Assembly (NCBI GenBank): GCA_004335835.1
Contig: RWJK01001502.1
Coordinates: 32,867 to 96,866 of the forward strand
DNA: 64,000 bases
Source: Scenedesmus sp. ARA3
Lineage: Eukaryota > Chlorophyta > Chlorophyceae > Sphaeropleales > Scenedesmaceae
Direction: 5' to 3'
Made by a program: the position numbers and the translations under genes. The notes under the pieces are model-generated. The model made no database searches. It saw only the letters and a program-made list of their open reading frames with translations, and was not told the origin of the DNA. This document shows positions 36,501-47,535 of the stretch, in pieces. Within the stretch, counting starts at the first letter, position 1. Each line of letters opens with the position of its first letter.

Positions 36501-38461
36501 TGCTGCCTTGCACGCATTTGACCCCCATGCAGCTCAGCTGCATCAACAACACCTGCTGATGCAGTGCCGCACCACCCACCTGCAAAGCTGCGCACGGTGC
36601 GCATGTTTTGGAAGGCCTGATACGCCACGCCCGCCATGCGCTGCAGCGCTGCTGACTGTGCTGCCTCCACAGGCCGTGTGCTGCGGCGGTACAGTGCTGC
36701 TGCTACTGCCGTGACCACAATGACGATGGACACTGCTGGCGCTAGCCGCCACGACAGGCAGAACAGTACGACCACTGCGCCCGCTGCTTCTAAGAAAGCT
36801 CTCAGGCCGCGGTCCCGGGAGCAGTTGCTGCAACAGGCAGGGCAGCAAGGGAAGTGAACAACAAATGCAGCAGAAGCATGGCGCAGAGGAAAGGCAGCAG
36901 GAGGCAATCAGACAAGCAAGGTGTCAGCAGCATCAAAAAGCGTAGGTACAGCATGGCGATGAGGTGCGGGCCATAACGCGACAACCAACTACGCTACATT
37001 TCCTTACTGCTGGCACTGCAACCTGTCTACTACCCCTGCCATGTCAACTACGACAGCGCTGTTGCACTGGCGATCTGCAACTATCTACATGCAGCATTGA
37101 CAGCAAGCTCAACGCCTGCATCTGCTGCTGTTCTTTTGACACCCTACTGCCGGCACCGCTCACTTGAAGATGAAGGTGCGGATAGTGTCCAGCTCTGTGC
37201 TAATCAGGCTCTGCAGCGCAGTGGCGCTGTGCCTGTCATAGAACTCGATCTTCTGCATCAGCAGCGTGCGGAACAGCTCCATGCGCAGCGTGGCTAGCAC
37301 CTTCTCGCCCGCTGCAATGATGTTGACCATGTACACACGCGTGAGCAGCGGCTCCAGCAGGTAGCCGACCAGCAGCACACCAAACACCTGGCAGCAGCAG
37401 CAGCAGCACCACATGACCACCCAAAGTAACAGGAAGTAATGCGGGTTGTAGTAACTGCAGCTCCAGCAGGTAGCCCGCCAGCAGCCCGCCAAACACATGT
37501 ATCCAAACAATGCCTCAAAGACACTAACGGGCTACGAGATAAACCAAACAGGCAAAGTATGCTGGGCGAGCACTGAGCATATGAGAGGGAGGCAGGTTTG
37601 TGTTATAATCAACTCTGACGTCAGGGATGGCCTCCGCGCCTGTCCTGTATGCTTGCACGCGCGTCCAGCTGCTGTGCTGTGTTCCATGACAGACTTAAAA
37701 CACTGCTGTACTCGAAAGAAGGCCCTGTTGCAGCTGTCTTACCCTGGAGCTGCTTCCATCTCTCTTTGGCCAAGGGACATGTACCTACTGCTGCTGCTTG
37801 CTGATGTACGCTTGCTTGTCTGCACTAACCACTGCCTTCTGCCCACCTTGGCATATCTCTCCATGGGGTGTTGCTGCACCAGGTGCTCAAACAGCATGCC
37901 TGACAGCACCGGCGCTGCTAGGTTGCTAACTGTGCACAGCACCACAGTAACAGCTGCCACCAGCAGGTGCTGCTTGTGCTGCAGCGCTATGCCGAGGATG
38001 TACTCGTTGTCAAGCGGTGCACGCTTTGGGCGCGTGTACACCCTGCAGAGCAGTGTGTTTGCAGCAGTGATAACAGCAGTGTAACCTGTACAATGCACGG
38101 TGCTGAATCCATGTTACAGACATACACTTTGATGGTGTGGCTGTGCATGTGACTTGGCAGCAGCATCAGCAGCAGTACATGCTCTGTTCATTGCAGGCTC
38201 CCCATGCACAGCAGCAGCTCAACAGGGAACAGCATGGAGGCCAAGCATCTTTACTCACCACTCATCTTTGCTGGCCTTTGCTCCTAGGCTGACTGCATTA
38301 GCGAGCTTGTCTAGGGAGTTGGAGCTGGAGTGCACCCCAGCCTGTGCCTCAGATCTGATTCGGAGAAGCACGCGTGTTGCGCAGCCCGGTCTGACACATA
38401 ACGACTGCCTAGATTGCCTCTGCCCGGTGCAGCTCCCCCGAGGGAGCCTGCACTGCAGCAT
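33540..38461 (-). CDS. Half-size ABC transporter, ABCB28/TAP-like, organelle targeted
   Basis: Nine exons keep phase: 38461-38259, 38042-37847, 37387-37164, 36827-36580, 36010-35724, 35394-35184, 34908-34793, 34420-34162 and 33856-33540, giving 686 residues. The first about 60 residues ([19 protein letters not shown]...) are basic, Ser-rich and without acids, like a plastid or mitochondrial transit peptide. A six-helix membrane domain follows, with [19 protein letters not shown] and [14 protein letters not shown]. The ATPase shows Walker [11 protein letters not shown]-loop [10 protein letters not shown], signature LLSGGQRQR, Walker [13 protein letters not shown] and switch His in VIAHRLSTV, all intact. 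One membrane domain plus one ATPase means it works as a dimer. Similarity to Arabidopsis ABCB28 is from memory; the substrate is unknown. Two introns contain degenerate copies of the next exon's start. Confidence 0.9.
36117..36155 (-). repeat. Degenerate copy of ABC exon 5 acceptor and start
   Basis: 36117-36155 resembles 35981-36019, sharing CGCTCCCGCTCCAGCGCCTC. On the minus strand it presents an acceptor (CCACCAG) and the exon start encoding EALERERFQ. It lies in the intron just upstream of the true exon. Confidence 0.85.
37441..37497 (-). repeat. Degenerate copy of ABC exon 3 start
   Basis: On the minus strand about 37493-37452 reads GTGTTTGGCGGGCTGCTGGC and on through GGCTACCTGCTGGAG, closely matching the true exon start at 37387 ([14 protein letters not shown]). 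It lies about 105 bases upstream in the intron and ends after about 14 codons. Confidence 0.85.
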
Positions 38462-38865
38462 CGGCACCCGCACCCCGGTGCTGTTGGCTACTACGCAGGA
38501 TATTTTCGCGCGTGTACTGCAGCTCTGTGTAGATAAGGTGCGTTACAGACAGAAGCGAAAGTGTTCGAAACTCCTTACACTGTTCTGCAGCGAACACCAA
38601 CAGCAACAGAAGACGATCTATGCGCAGATGAACTGCCACACTGCCACTGTCACTGTGCCAAGTATGAACCAAACCACTGAGTTAGAAAGTATACACGTGT
38701 ACTAAAGAAATGTAAGGACAGCTGGTGCATCACATGGCTCAAATCACACAATGTACATGGCAGTTACAAATCACTCAAGTGGATCACGCGTAACACTGTA
38801 GTAACAGATGCACCTGCACCATGTCCCCAGCTCATGCACATGCAACCTCCCTCCTGTTATCGCGC
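38462..38865. other. Spacer between two minus-strand genes
   Basis: 5' flank of the ABC gene and 3' flank of the Kelch gene. No exon and no clear TATA box were seen. Confidence 0.5.
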
Positions 38866-41800
38866 CTAGCCCAGCGCAGCCAGCAAGTTGGCGAGGTTTG
38901 CCTGCACCTGCGCTGCATGCGCACGAGCCTGGTTGGCTGCGGCAGTTTTCTGGTCGAGGTCTGCCCTGGCTCTCTCAAGCTCCTCCCTCAGCTTGCCAAG
39001 CTCCCCTTCCAGCCGCAACTTCTCAGCTGCCACGCCCTACAAAGGAACCACGTGCAACATGCGGAGCAACAGAGCAGCAGCATGAAGATGTAGACACGTG
39101 TTTGAGCTTCTGCACAGTCAGTGCAGCAGTAGCATCCAGGAATGCTCAGCATGGCTGCCGGCGCAGTGCAGCTAGCGCTCGCGCGCGTGTGCAGTAGCCC
39201 CACTCAAAGCATAGCAGTGCTGTGACAAAAATAAGCAGTGGTTTGTGTCGGGCTTGGCGTCATCAGCCACCTGTCAACTTTTCAATGCAACCCCGCTATC
39301 TACGATAGCCACGCATCAACCATCCCAGCAAACAAACATCTGGTGTCTTGCCCACACCACGCCACTCACCGTGTGCGTGTGCCGCAGCGCCTCCAGCTGC
39401 TGCGCCGACGTCTGCTGCAGCTGCCGGAAGCTCTCCGCCTTGCGCTGCTGCTCAGCGAGTGCCGCACCCGCTGCCTCCAGCTGCTGCGCCAGCTCAGCAG
39501 CCTGCCTGCTGCGCTCCTGCAGGGCTGCCTCGCGTGCTGCTGCTTCGGCCCTCAGCTGGCTGGTGGCGGCGTCATGCTTGCGCTGCTCGTCAGCAGCAGC
39601 ATCGTTAAGCCTGAAGCAGCAGCAGCAGGTGCGGTTTGGTGATGCACGGGTGGCGCAAGCAAAGATAGTGCTGGTTAGGGGGTTTGCTCCGGCAGGGTGC
39701 ACAATAACTAGCACGCGCATGCGAAAGAGTGAACAGCACTTGAAAATGCAGAGTGTTATTTTGAGCTTGTCAGTCATTTGCAGCGACCTGCAAGACTATG
39801 ATACATATCAGCGCAGTGCAGCACCAGCACTTGCACAACCCGCCCTGCCAGTGCGCATGCACTGCCGGTGCCGAGGGCCAACCAGCAACGCTGCACCCTC
39901 ATGCTCCCCGCCATCAAGAGCAGCTAGTGGCTGCCAACCACAAGTCTTGACAGTGCTCGAAAGATGAAGTGCTCACTTACCGCCGCAGCTCATTCTTGGT
40001 GGCCTCCAGGCTGGCACTCATCTCCAGCAGCGCCTGCTGCTGCTGCTGCCGCTGCTGCAGCGCCGCCTCCTCGGCCCGCCGCTGCTTCTCCTGCTGCGCC
40101 GACAGCGCCTCTTGTACAGCGCGCCGCTCCCGCTGCGCATCCTGCAGCTGGGTCTGCAGCCGCTGGGCCTCTTTGTAGCAGCTCTGCTTGTCTGAGAGGA
40201 TGCTGTCGCGCTCATGCTCGAGCTTGCTGCGCTGCTGCCGGCCAGACTCGAGCTGCTGCTGCAGATGCACCAGCTCCTCCTGCAATGCACATGTCACACA
40301 AATTTGTTCAAACAGACATGTTGTGAGGTGTGAGGCAGTAGCCTGCTACAGCAAATAATCAGGCAGTGCGTCTCACACTGCTGATGGGCCCCAAGCAGAT
40401 GGGTAGCATGTGTGAATTCCCCAATCCCTAAACCCTCCCAAACCCTTAACCCCTCCCCAAAGCATCACACTTCGCAGCACATGCACGCAGGCAACCCACC
40501 TCGTATAGCTCTTATTCATATCCTTGCGCATCCCTGTTTCCAACACACTGCAAGCCCGCCAACTACCCTTCAAAAAGAACCAAACCGCCTATACAACCCA
40601 CCCACCTGCAGCCTCAGCTTCTCGCTGACTGCCGCCTCCTTGACACCCGGGAAGGCAAGCAACGTCACAAATATTTCGCCGTACAGCGCACACCTCATCA
40701 CACATGCACTGCAATCTGATTTTGCTGTCTTTGCAGTATACTGCATGCCAAACCTAAAGTAAAGCTCATCCTGAACCGTGAACAGCAGCCCTCTTTACCC
40801 ACCTGCGCCGCCTTCTTTCCAACACACAGCATGGCAGGCGCCGCCAGCCATTATAACAAGCGGACCGAACCTCCTNNNNNNNNNNNNNNNNNNNNNNNNN
40901 NNNNNNNNNNNNNNNNNNNNNNNNNNNNNNNNNNNNNNNNNNNNNNNNNNNNNNNNNNNNNNNNNNNNNNNNNNNNNNNNNNNNNNNNNNNNNNNNNNNN
41001 NNNNNNNNNNNNNNNNNNNNNNNNNNNGCAGCGCCGCCTCAGCCGCCTGCCGCTCCTCGCGCAGCTGGCCCAGCTGCAGCGCCAGCTGCCGCGCCTCGCC
41101 CTCCAGGCGGCTGCTGCGGGCCAGCTGCTGCTGCAGCTGCTCACGCAGCGAGTCCAGCTCGTGCAGGTACTGCAGGGTTGAAGATGCGAGCAAGGGTAAG
41201 CAAGGTCGAGAAGGGAAGCATCGCAGCAGTCACAGCGCAGGCAAGACGTTGTGGGTGTCAGGCAAGACACAAGGGTCAGGAAAACTTGACGTGTGACACG
41301 TCTGCAGCTCAAGCGAAACCAGCCGGATAGGTAAGACACAGGCTAGCGAGCCGGCTGTCAGAGGACTGACAAAACGGCAGGCAGGCAAAGGGCGTCTAGC
41401 TGCAGGCAGGTGTGGAGGCAGGCGGCCCTTCTCACCTCTTCTGCATAGCTTGGCGAGGCGGGGCGGCGCAGCTCATAGGCCCCTCCAGCAGCTGCTGCTG
41501 CTGCCGCAGCTGCGGCAGCGTATGCTGCTGCGATCCCTGGCGACTGCGCACATGGCTGCTGCTGCTGCTGATGATGACCAGGCTGCTGCACCTCGCAGAA
41601 CGGCTGCTGAGGTATGCGCTGCTGTTGCTGCACTTGCCGCCGCGGCGAATGCTGCTGCTGCTGCTGCACCTGCTGGGCTCCACCAGAGCCTGCTCGGCTC
41701 GGCCCTGCTGCTGCTGCTGCTGCTGCCCCTCCAGACCGCTGCCGTTTAGCAACCCGCCACCCACTCGCCTCCTCACATTCAGGGCCAGTAGCTGCAGCAG

Positions 41801-43663
41801 TGGCAGCATTGCTGCTGCGCCCGAGCGGCGACTTGCTGCGGCTGCGGTTGCCAGCTGGCCGCTTGCTGGCCTTACCACTTGCTGCTGCTGCTGCTGCTGC
41901 TGCTGCTGGCTGGGCGCCTGTGGCCTGCAGCACTGCGGATGGGCTGAGCTGCTTGCCTCTTGCCTTATTCATCATGCGCTGGTAGGCGTCAGGGACGAGA
42001 GGAAGCGCCCAGCAGTCTTGCACGTATGTTGTCTGCTTGCCTGAGCCAGCATAGCCTAGCATGAGATACAGCACATCACCCACCAAGTGCATGGTGTGCG
42101 CGGAGCGGCCTGCATGCACAGCGAGAGAAAGGCACAAGGCGCACAAGAAGCAGCATGCATTGAGGATATAAACCGGCAAGGAGCAAGGGCAAAGGCCAGG
42201 GGCAATTAAGCAGCTGGGAGTAGCAGCCTGCAGACATCCGTGCAGGTACCAACTGCCAACAGCTTCAGTACCCGCACACCCAGTCGATATGTTCATTGTG
42301 ATGGAGCAACGTGCATGCTTCATCACCATCCAGAGCAACCCACAGTACTGCGCATGCTGACCCCCTGCATCAGGCAAGCAGTTCAGCCAGCTGAGATGCT
42401 GCCCCTTCACTCTACAAAACAAAACAACTTACTCCGCGGCATGTCCTCACAGGGTGCTGGGCTGTCGCACTGGCTCCAGCACAACGCAGCGCCAGCCACC
42501 ACCAGGCTGTACACGTCACCCAGCCGCTCCTTGGCCCCTGCATTGTCCTGCACTGCCCCGCCATACACGATGATGCGGCCGTGGTACGTGACAGCCCTGC
42601 AATGGGGCACGCCAGAGGAGCACAGGTGAGGCTGAGTTGCGCAGGGGGCGTGAATGTGTGCGGCAAACATGCTGGAAAGCAGAGAAGCACTTCGGCACGC
42701 TGAGATAGATGCCATGAAGTAAAGTGCCCATAGGTACTTGTCGCACACAGATACCTAGAGCGCAGCTGCTGTGCCCATGCATAGAGTCTGCTGGAAGAGA
42801 CCTCACAGCGTGCACCAAGCAGTTGTGCTGCAGTTGCAGCTCGCCTGCAGGCTCCCGCTCACCTGTGGCTGCTGCGCGTCAGCGGCGCTGTGCCGTTCAC
42901 ATTGTCGGGCTTGTACCACGCGTTGTCCAGCACATCATAGATGAACAGCGCTGCATCGTTTGGCACAATGCCGTGGATGTGGCGCCCTCCGTAGATGAAG
43001 GCGCGGTCACCAACCTGTGTGCAGAGTGATTGCAAAGCTTAGCGTCAGCAGCGCAATGTACTGCATCAGCACGGGTGCTGCTGATTGAAGCAAAGTACGC
43101 CAGCAGCATGCAGGATCCACACCAGTCTGCGGGGTGATGCACTACAAGGGTGACTGTGTTGTGCTCAGGTTGTTGTGCATGAAGCATGGCCGCGCTGAGC
43201 GCTGTCGCTCACCATGCTCATGCTGTGGTAGCCGCGGCGTGACGGCGGCTGGCCTTTGAAAGACTGCACGTGCTCAACAACACCCCTGCAGCAGTAGGGG
43301 CCACGCAGCACAAGCACCAGCACATCAGTGCCCCACCCTCTCTGCCAAATCATTTCCATGATAAGTAGGCATTGCTTCCAAAGACAGCTACAAACAACAC
43401 TTGCACCACGGCAACCCCAACAATCAAGCACGGCTGAACCAGACATGCTGCAGCTCCTGTTGCTGATCATTGCTGCAGCTCTTGCGCCACTCGCCTGTCT
43501 GTGTGCAGCAGCAGCAGCTCGTCAGTCATGTTCAGCTCCCGGTCCTCCTCTGGGTCTGTGTTGCGGCTGTAGCCGCCAAACACGATGATGGTGGCGGGCC
43601 TGCGCGGGTGCACCTCCGCTGCATGCGCGCAGCGCATGAGCAGCTGCTGAGGGTCCCTTTTGG

Positions 43664-43708
<45 letters not shown>

Positions 43709-44872
43709 CGCAGGACACAAGACAGCAGGCATGTGCGGCATGAGCAGTGCTGCGTATCGCGCGGCTGCAGTGCAACAGGGTGACACGCAGCTAGGGCTGC
43801 AAATTTCTTTGCTTGACACCAACTGTAACAAGCATTTTTATGCTTACACCCTCAGCTAGGGCATGACCAAGTGCATGGGTCTCTGTCTTCGCTGAGACTC
43901 CAGGAGACTGCAGCACATCAACTCGCAGGCAAGTTGAGAGAAGAAGCACTCCATTCCATGCCAGCTAGCCAGCAGCCCTGCCTGCCACTCACTCCACATG
44001 CGCCTGCTTCCAGCTGCTGCTGACCAGGTCCAAGTAGAACACGTCACTGTACACGTCATTGTCATTCATGCCACCTGAAAGAGCGGCACAGCAGGCAAGC
44101 AAATGGCAGCTGTTGTAGCGTTAGCTAACCACGTGCACCTGGGGGTGCTGGGGGTGCTGCTTGCCAGGCTGCAGCAGCCTCCTGTGCAACTGGTAATCAT
44201 GTCACACGCCTGCCACTGCCAACCCGCACAGCTGTGCAGCAGGAGAACTTTTGTGCTGCCCCAAAGTTGCAGCTGGCCATCAGCAGCAGCTGCTTCTATG
44301 AAGCAGTGTGTGCAGGGCCGAGCAAGCAGCTGGGAACAGCACCTATGATCCAGATTTTGGAGCCAATGAGTGTGGCAGTATGGTTGGCGCGTGGCTTGCA
44401 GGGGCACCGCGGGCCCAGCGACCACTGGCTCGTAGCGGTGTCAAACACCAGCAGGTCATTGTAGAACTTTGACCCCTTGCGGCCCCTGCAAGCGCACGCG
44501 GAGCAGTTGATAGTGTCGACAGCAGGGCTGCGCTGCTGCAAGTGGTGGTAAGCGCAAGTAGAGACTACCTGTTCTGTGTGTGCATCAGATGAGTAGTGCG
44601 GGCTTGATCAGCGGCTAGCACTAGTAAGTGCACACTGAAATTGTACTGATGCACAGCTGCTGGCTGTGGAGAGCTGTGTTGGCGGCCAGAAGTCAGCAAT
44701 TATGCACCTCAGTGGCTGAGAGTGCGTGACACTGCCGTTTTACTCACCCAAAGACATAGACCTTGCTGCCAACAACAGTTGCAGAGTGTCCAGCCCTCTC
44801 CAGCAGCAGCCCATCTGTCTCGCAGCCAAACTGCACAAGCTGCCACCTCCGAGCAGTGCTGCTGTTTGTCAT
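38866..44872 (-). CDS. Kelch-repeat protein with long C-terminal coiled coil (Tea1-like layout)
   Basis: Start ATG at 44872 (MTNSSTARRWQL). Supported exons are 44872-44748, 44485-44343, 44074-about 43993, about 43661-43496, about 43288-43213, 43014-42863, 42596-42433, 42109-41436, 41170 into the assembly gap, 40638-40606, 40279-39981, 39610-39370 and 39036-38866. The first half holds about six Kelch blades, e.g. RAGHSATVVGSKVYVFGG, ANHTATLIGSKIWIIG and AVTYHGRIIVYGG. A Ser/Gln/Ala-rich linker follows (exon at 42109-41436), then a heptad-rich coiled coil (YLHELDSLREQLQQQLA, EELVHLQQQLESGRQQR). Kelch plus coiled coil is the layout of polarity and cytoskeleton scaffolds such as Tea1, and of plant ACBP4-like proteins, but no acyl-CoA-binding domain is seen. 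The exon at about 43496 seems to end in a GC donor. Full length is unknown because of the gap. Confidence 0.8.
40876..41027. other. Assembly gap (152 N)
   Basis: A run of N interrupts the Kelch/coiled-coil gene inside the exon that starts at 41170. The flanks are Gln/Ala-coding, GC-rich repeats, a likely cause of the gap. At least one more exon end may lie just left of it: minus-strand GGCGCAG before GTGGGT near 40805. Confidence 0.99.
43665..43708. repeat. CAG/CTG microsatellite next to a Kelch-gene acceptor
   Basis: About 15 CAG units (CTG on the coding strand) run up to the proposed acceptor of the exon at about 43661. The tract probably acts as the pyrimidine-containing 3' end of that intron. 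Confidence 0.9.
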
Positions 44873-46258
44873 ATATCAGTAGCAGCTCGAGCAGCTGGTG
44901 GTTATGGAAGGCATGGCTCAGGTGAGCAGGGACAGTGCAGCAGTAGGGCTCTTCATGAGTGTATAGAGCAGTTCAGCGTCCTGCCGCTCAATAACTGGAC
45001 ACAAAACAGTAACGAACACATGAAAGCTTTGCCGATCGGGATAAAGCTCCTACGGGATAGTAGTTCAAACAGTCAAGAACAGTCGACAGCTGTTGCTGGC
45101 ATTGGCCGTGTCGTTTGAAATGTGGAAATGATACTTATCATAAGACTTCAGCAGATACGGTGCGTTGCAGCCGTGCTGAGCACTGCGCAACAGTGCTGTT
45201 CGGATGTTACGTGCCGTGCTGCGCTGCTGTGGAAGCTGAGCGGTCATTTGTTATGCCAGCGGCTGCATGGTCCCTGCGTGCATTATGGTGTCACGGTCAC
45301 CTTTCAGCTCACGTGCTTCTGCAACTGCAGACCCACAGGTAACGGTGTTCATACACCTGTGGTTTGGCCAGCAGCAGCCACGGCACGTGGCCTGGATCTG
45401 ATGTGAAACAGCACAGCATGTATAAGAACGAATTTACAGCATGTGGCAAGCATAAGGTGGCTCATGCTGTTGCTGTAGATGTGTTGCTCACAAAACTGCG
45501 AAAATCCTTCGAACTCACCAGAAGTTCCAGACCTGGCCAGCGCCAAGCATCTGCCTAAACACTACGGCCGCTGGTGGACCATGAAACATCACGATAGTAT
45601 GAAATTGGTACAATGATAGCTTCGTCAAATTACAGTGCGCACTGATGCCCTGCATTGTGGGCTCACCTCCCAGCCAATGCTATGCCAACACCAACTCCAC
45701 GCACAAATTCAATATACATGCATGAGCCATGCGCCCAGTGTCAGTCACAACCACCAGATGGTGCTACGTGCAGCGGGGTATGCAGACCACAGTTGAACAG
45801 CGAGCAGCTGCTGCAAATCTGCGTACAACCAGCTGGCAGCTGTTTGGCAAACAATGCAGCCTTGAACAGGCATGCTACTGGGTACATAACTTACTGACAC
45901 GTGCCATCACTGAGCAGGGATGCAGGGACAAGCAGAGCCGAGGACGCAGCAAACCGCTGGCTGACGACAGCACAGCTCTGCAAGTTGCTGGCGCAGCACA
46001 GCGCTTGCGATGCTGCTGCAGTGCTGCAGCCCCTTCTGTTTGTCTGTGCTGCGCCGTGCCCCTAGCAGGGATCATGTTTTCAAGCCGGCATGCGCTGCTG
46101 CACACGCACGCCCAGGTGCAACAGGCTCCCCCACTATCTGTTCTACGAAAACACATTCAGACCTGAGGAACGCACGCCGCTGGCCGCACCATGTGCAGCT
46201 GCCGTGCGGGCAGACTGCGAATCAAGCTGCGCTGCTGGCGCTGCAGGCGTCCCTGCCA

Positions 46259-46289
<31 letters not shown>

Positions 46290-46291
46290 AT
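44873..46291. other. 1.4-kb spacer between two minus-strand genes
   Basis: 5' flank of the Kelch gene and 3' flank of the acyl carrier protein gene. No exon was supported. It contains one copy of a dispersed 25-base repeat (45414-45438). Confidence 0.5.
45414..45438 (+). repeat. Dispersed 25-base repeat, copy A
   Basis: These 25 bases, containing TATAAGAACGAATTTACA, recur exactly at 54522-54546. The sequence is not low complexity, so chance is unlikely. The flanks of the two copies do not match. Confidence 0.9.
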
Positions 46292-46886
46292 TTACTTGGC
46301 CATGGGGTGGCTGGCGATGTAGTTGATGGCGTCCTCAACCGAAAAGATCTTGTCTGCATCTGCATCTGGGATCTCCACTGCAAACTCCTCCTCAAAGGCC
46401 ATGACCAGCTCCACAACATCCAAGCTGTCCAGACCCAAGTCCTTCTCAAAGTGAGCAGCTGGGTTCACCTGCATGCACACAACGCAGCAGCATTATATGA
46501 GCAGCAGTTCAACGGAAATGCCTGGCCATGCAGGTGCGGCTGCACACAGTCTGCAAGGAAGGGGATGTGACTGGGATGCGATCTCAGGTGCTGCTGCTGC
46601 TGCTGCTGCTGGTGCTACTGCTGTTGGTGCTAGTGCTGCTGCTGCTGCTGAACATGTGGGCGTGGTGCCCCACCTTTGCCGGATCGATCTTCTCAAAGTG
46701 CTTTGTGACATCGATGACCCTGCTAGTGACCTCGTCCTTATCCAGGTGCTGGCCACCAGCAAATGCCCTTGTGAGGGAGAGGCCAAGCCCTGCCAGGCCC
46801 TGGCTCGCTGTGCTGCTGTACACTGCCTGCTGCACTGGCATGCGCAGGTGGCGCAGAATACCCTGTCCCAGCTGGTTGAGTGCCAT
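46292..46886 (-). CDS. Mitochondrial acyl carrier protein
   Basis: Two exons, 46886-46674 and 46468-46292, join in phase to give 129 residues. The start [20 protein letters not shown] opens a basic, hydroxylated presequence of about 50 residues, rich in Ala/Gly/Ser and without acids, typical of mitochondrial import. The mature part has [16 protein letters not shown], then [20 protein letters not shown], in which the Ser of DSLD takes the 4'-phosphopantetheine arm, and [19 protein letters not shown]. The protein carries acyl chains in mitochondrial fatty acid and lipoate synthesis and is a structural partner of respiratory complex I and LYR-motif proteins. [15 protein letters not shown] fits the mitochondrial type; plastid targeting cannot be excluded from the sequence alone. 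The intron holds a CTG run. It is head to head with COG1. Confidence 0.94.
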
Positions 46887-47535
46887 TGCTCTACTACAGA
46901 CGAAGGCACGCAAGTAGCTAGAGGTGTGGCAGCAGCAGGTGGCAGCGCAGGGGGAGCTCTATAAAGGCCTGATCGCGACAGGATAGTGATGTGGCATGTG
47001 ATCAACAGCCCACGTACAGCCAAACGTCCTGGCTGGGTTTTGGTGGGGCTGTCACTTTTGCCGTGGATGCCGTTCAAGGCACCATAAGAGTTGCAATGCC
47101 AGCACCATGCCTCTAGATAGTGTTGAAGAGGGGCAGCTCTTCGTGTCATCCCAGCAAAACTGTACTGCACTCAGCAAACTTCGTGTCCTTCTTGCTCTGG
47201 TCGTGATCATGCGTTTGGCCGTGGCTTGAATGTTATTAGCTTAGTGTTTAACCATCAGGCACAGCGTGATTACCCCTGGTCAGTGGCCTGCTGTGGCACC
47301 CAGCAGCTCAATTCCAACCAACTGCCTTGCTGTTGCACACAGCTGGGACACTGCTACAGCAACACAAGCACTGATGCAGCAGACCACGCACTCACACGCT
47401 GAACCAGGGCAGCTCACGTACCACGTGTCTGGCCAGTAAGCCTGCAGCGGGTAGCAGGGACGCTGCCTGCTGCTCAAGCATCAGGCAAGCAGCAGTTGGC
47501 AGCAGCGCACCGTCCCTGCAGCAAGCCTCAACAAC
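46887..47535. other. Bidirectional intergenic region
   Basis: Separates divergent starts at 46886 (-) and 47536 (+). A TATAAAG on the plus strand at about 46960 is too far from the COG1 ATG to be assigned without transcript data. No exon was seen. Confidence 0.5.

Noticed and set aside
41412..42044. 210-codon plus-strand frame across the Kelch-gene linker exon
   Set aside because: Antisense of CAG/CTG-rich coding sequence; the minus strand fits with flanking Kelch and coiled-coil exons.
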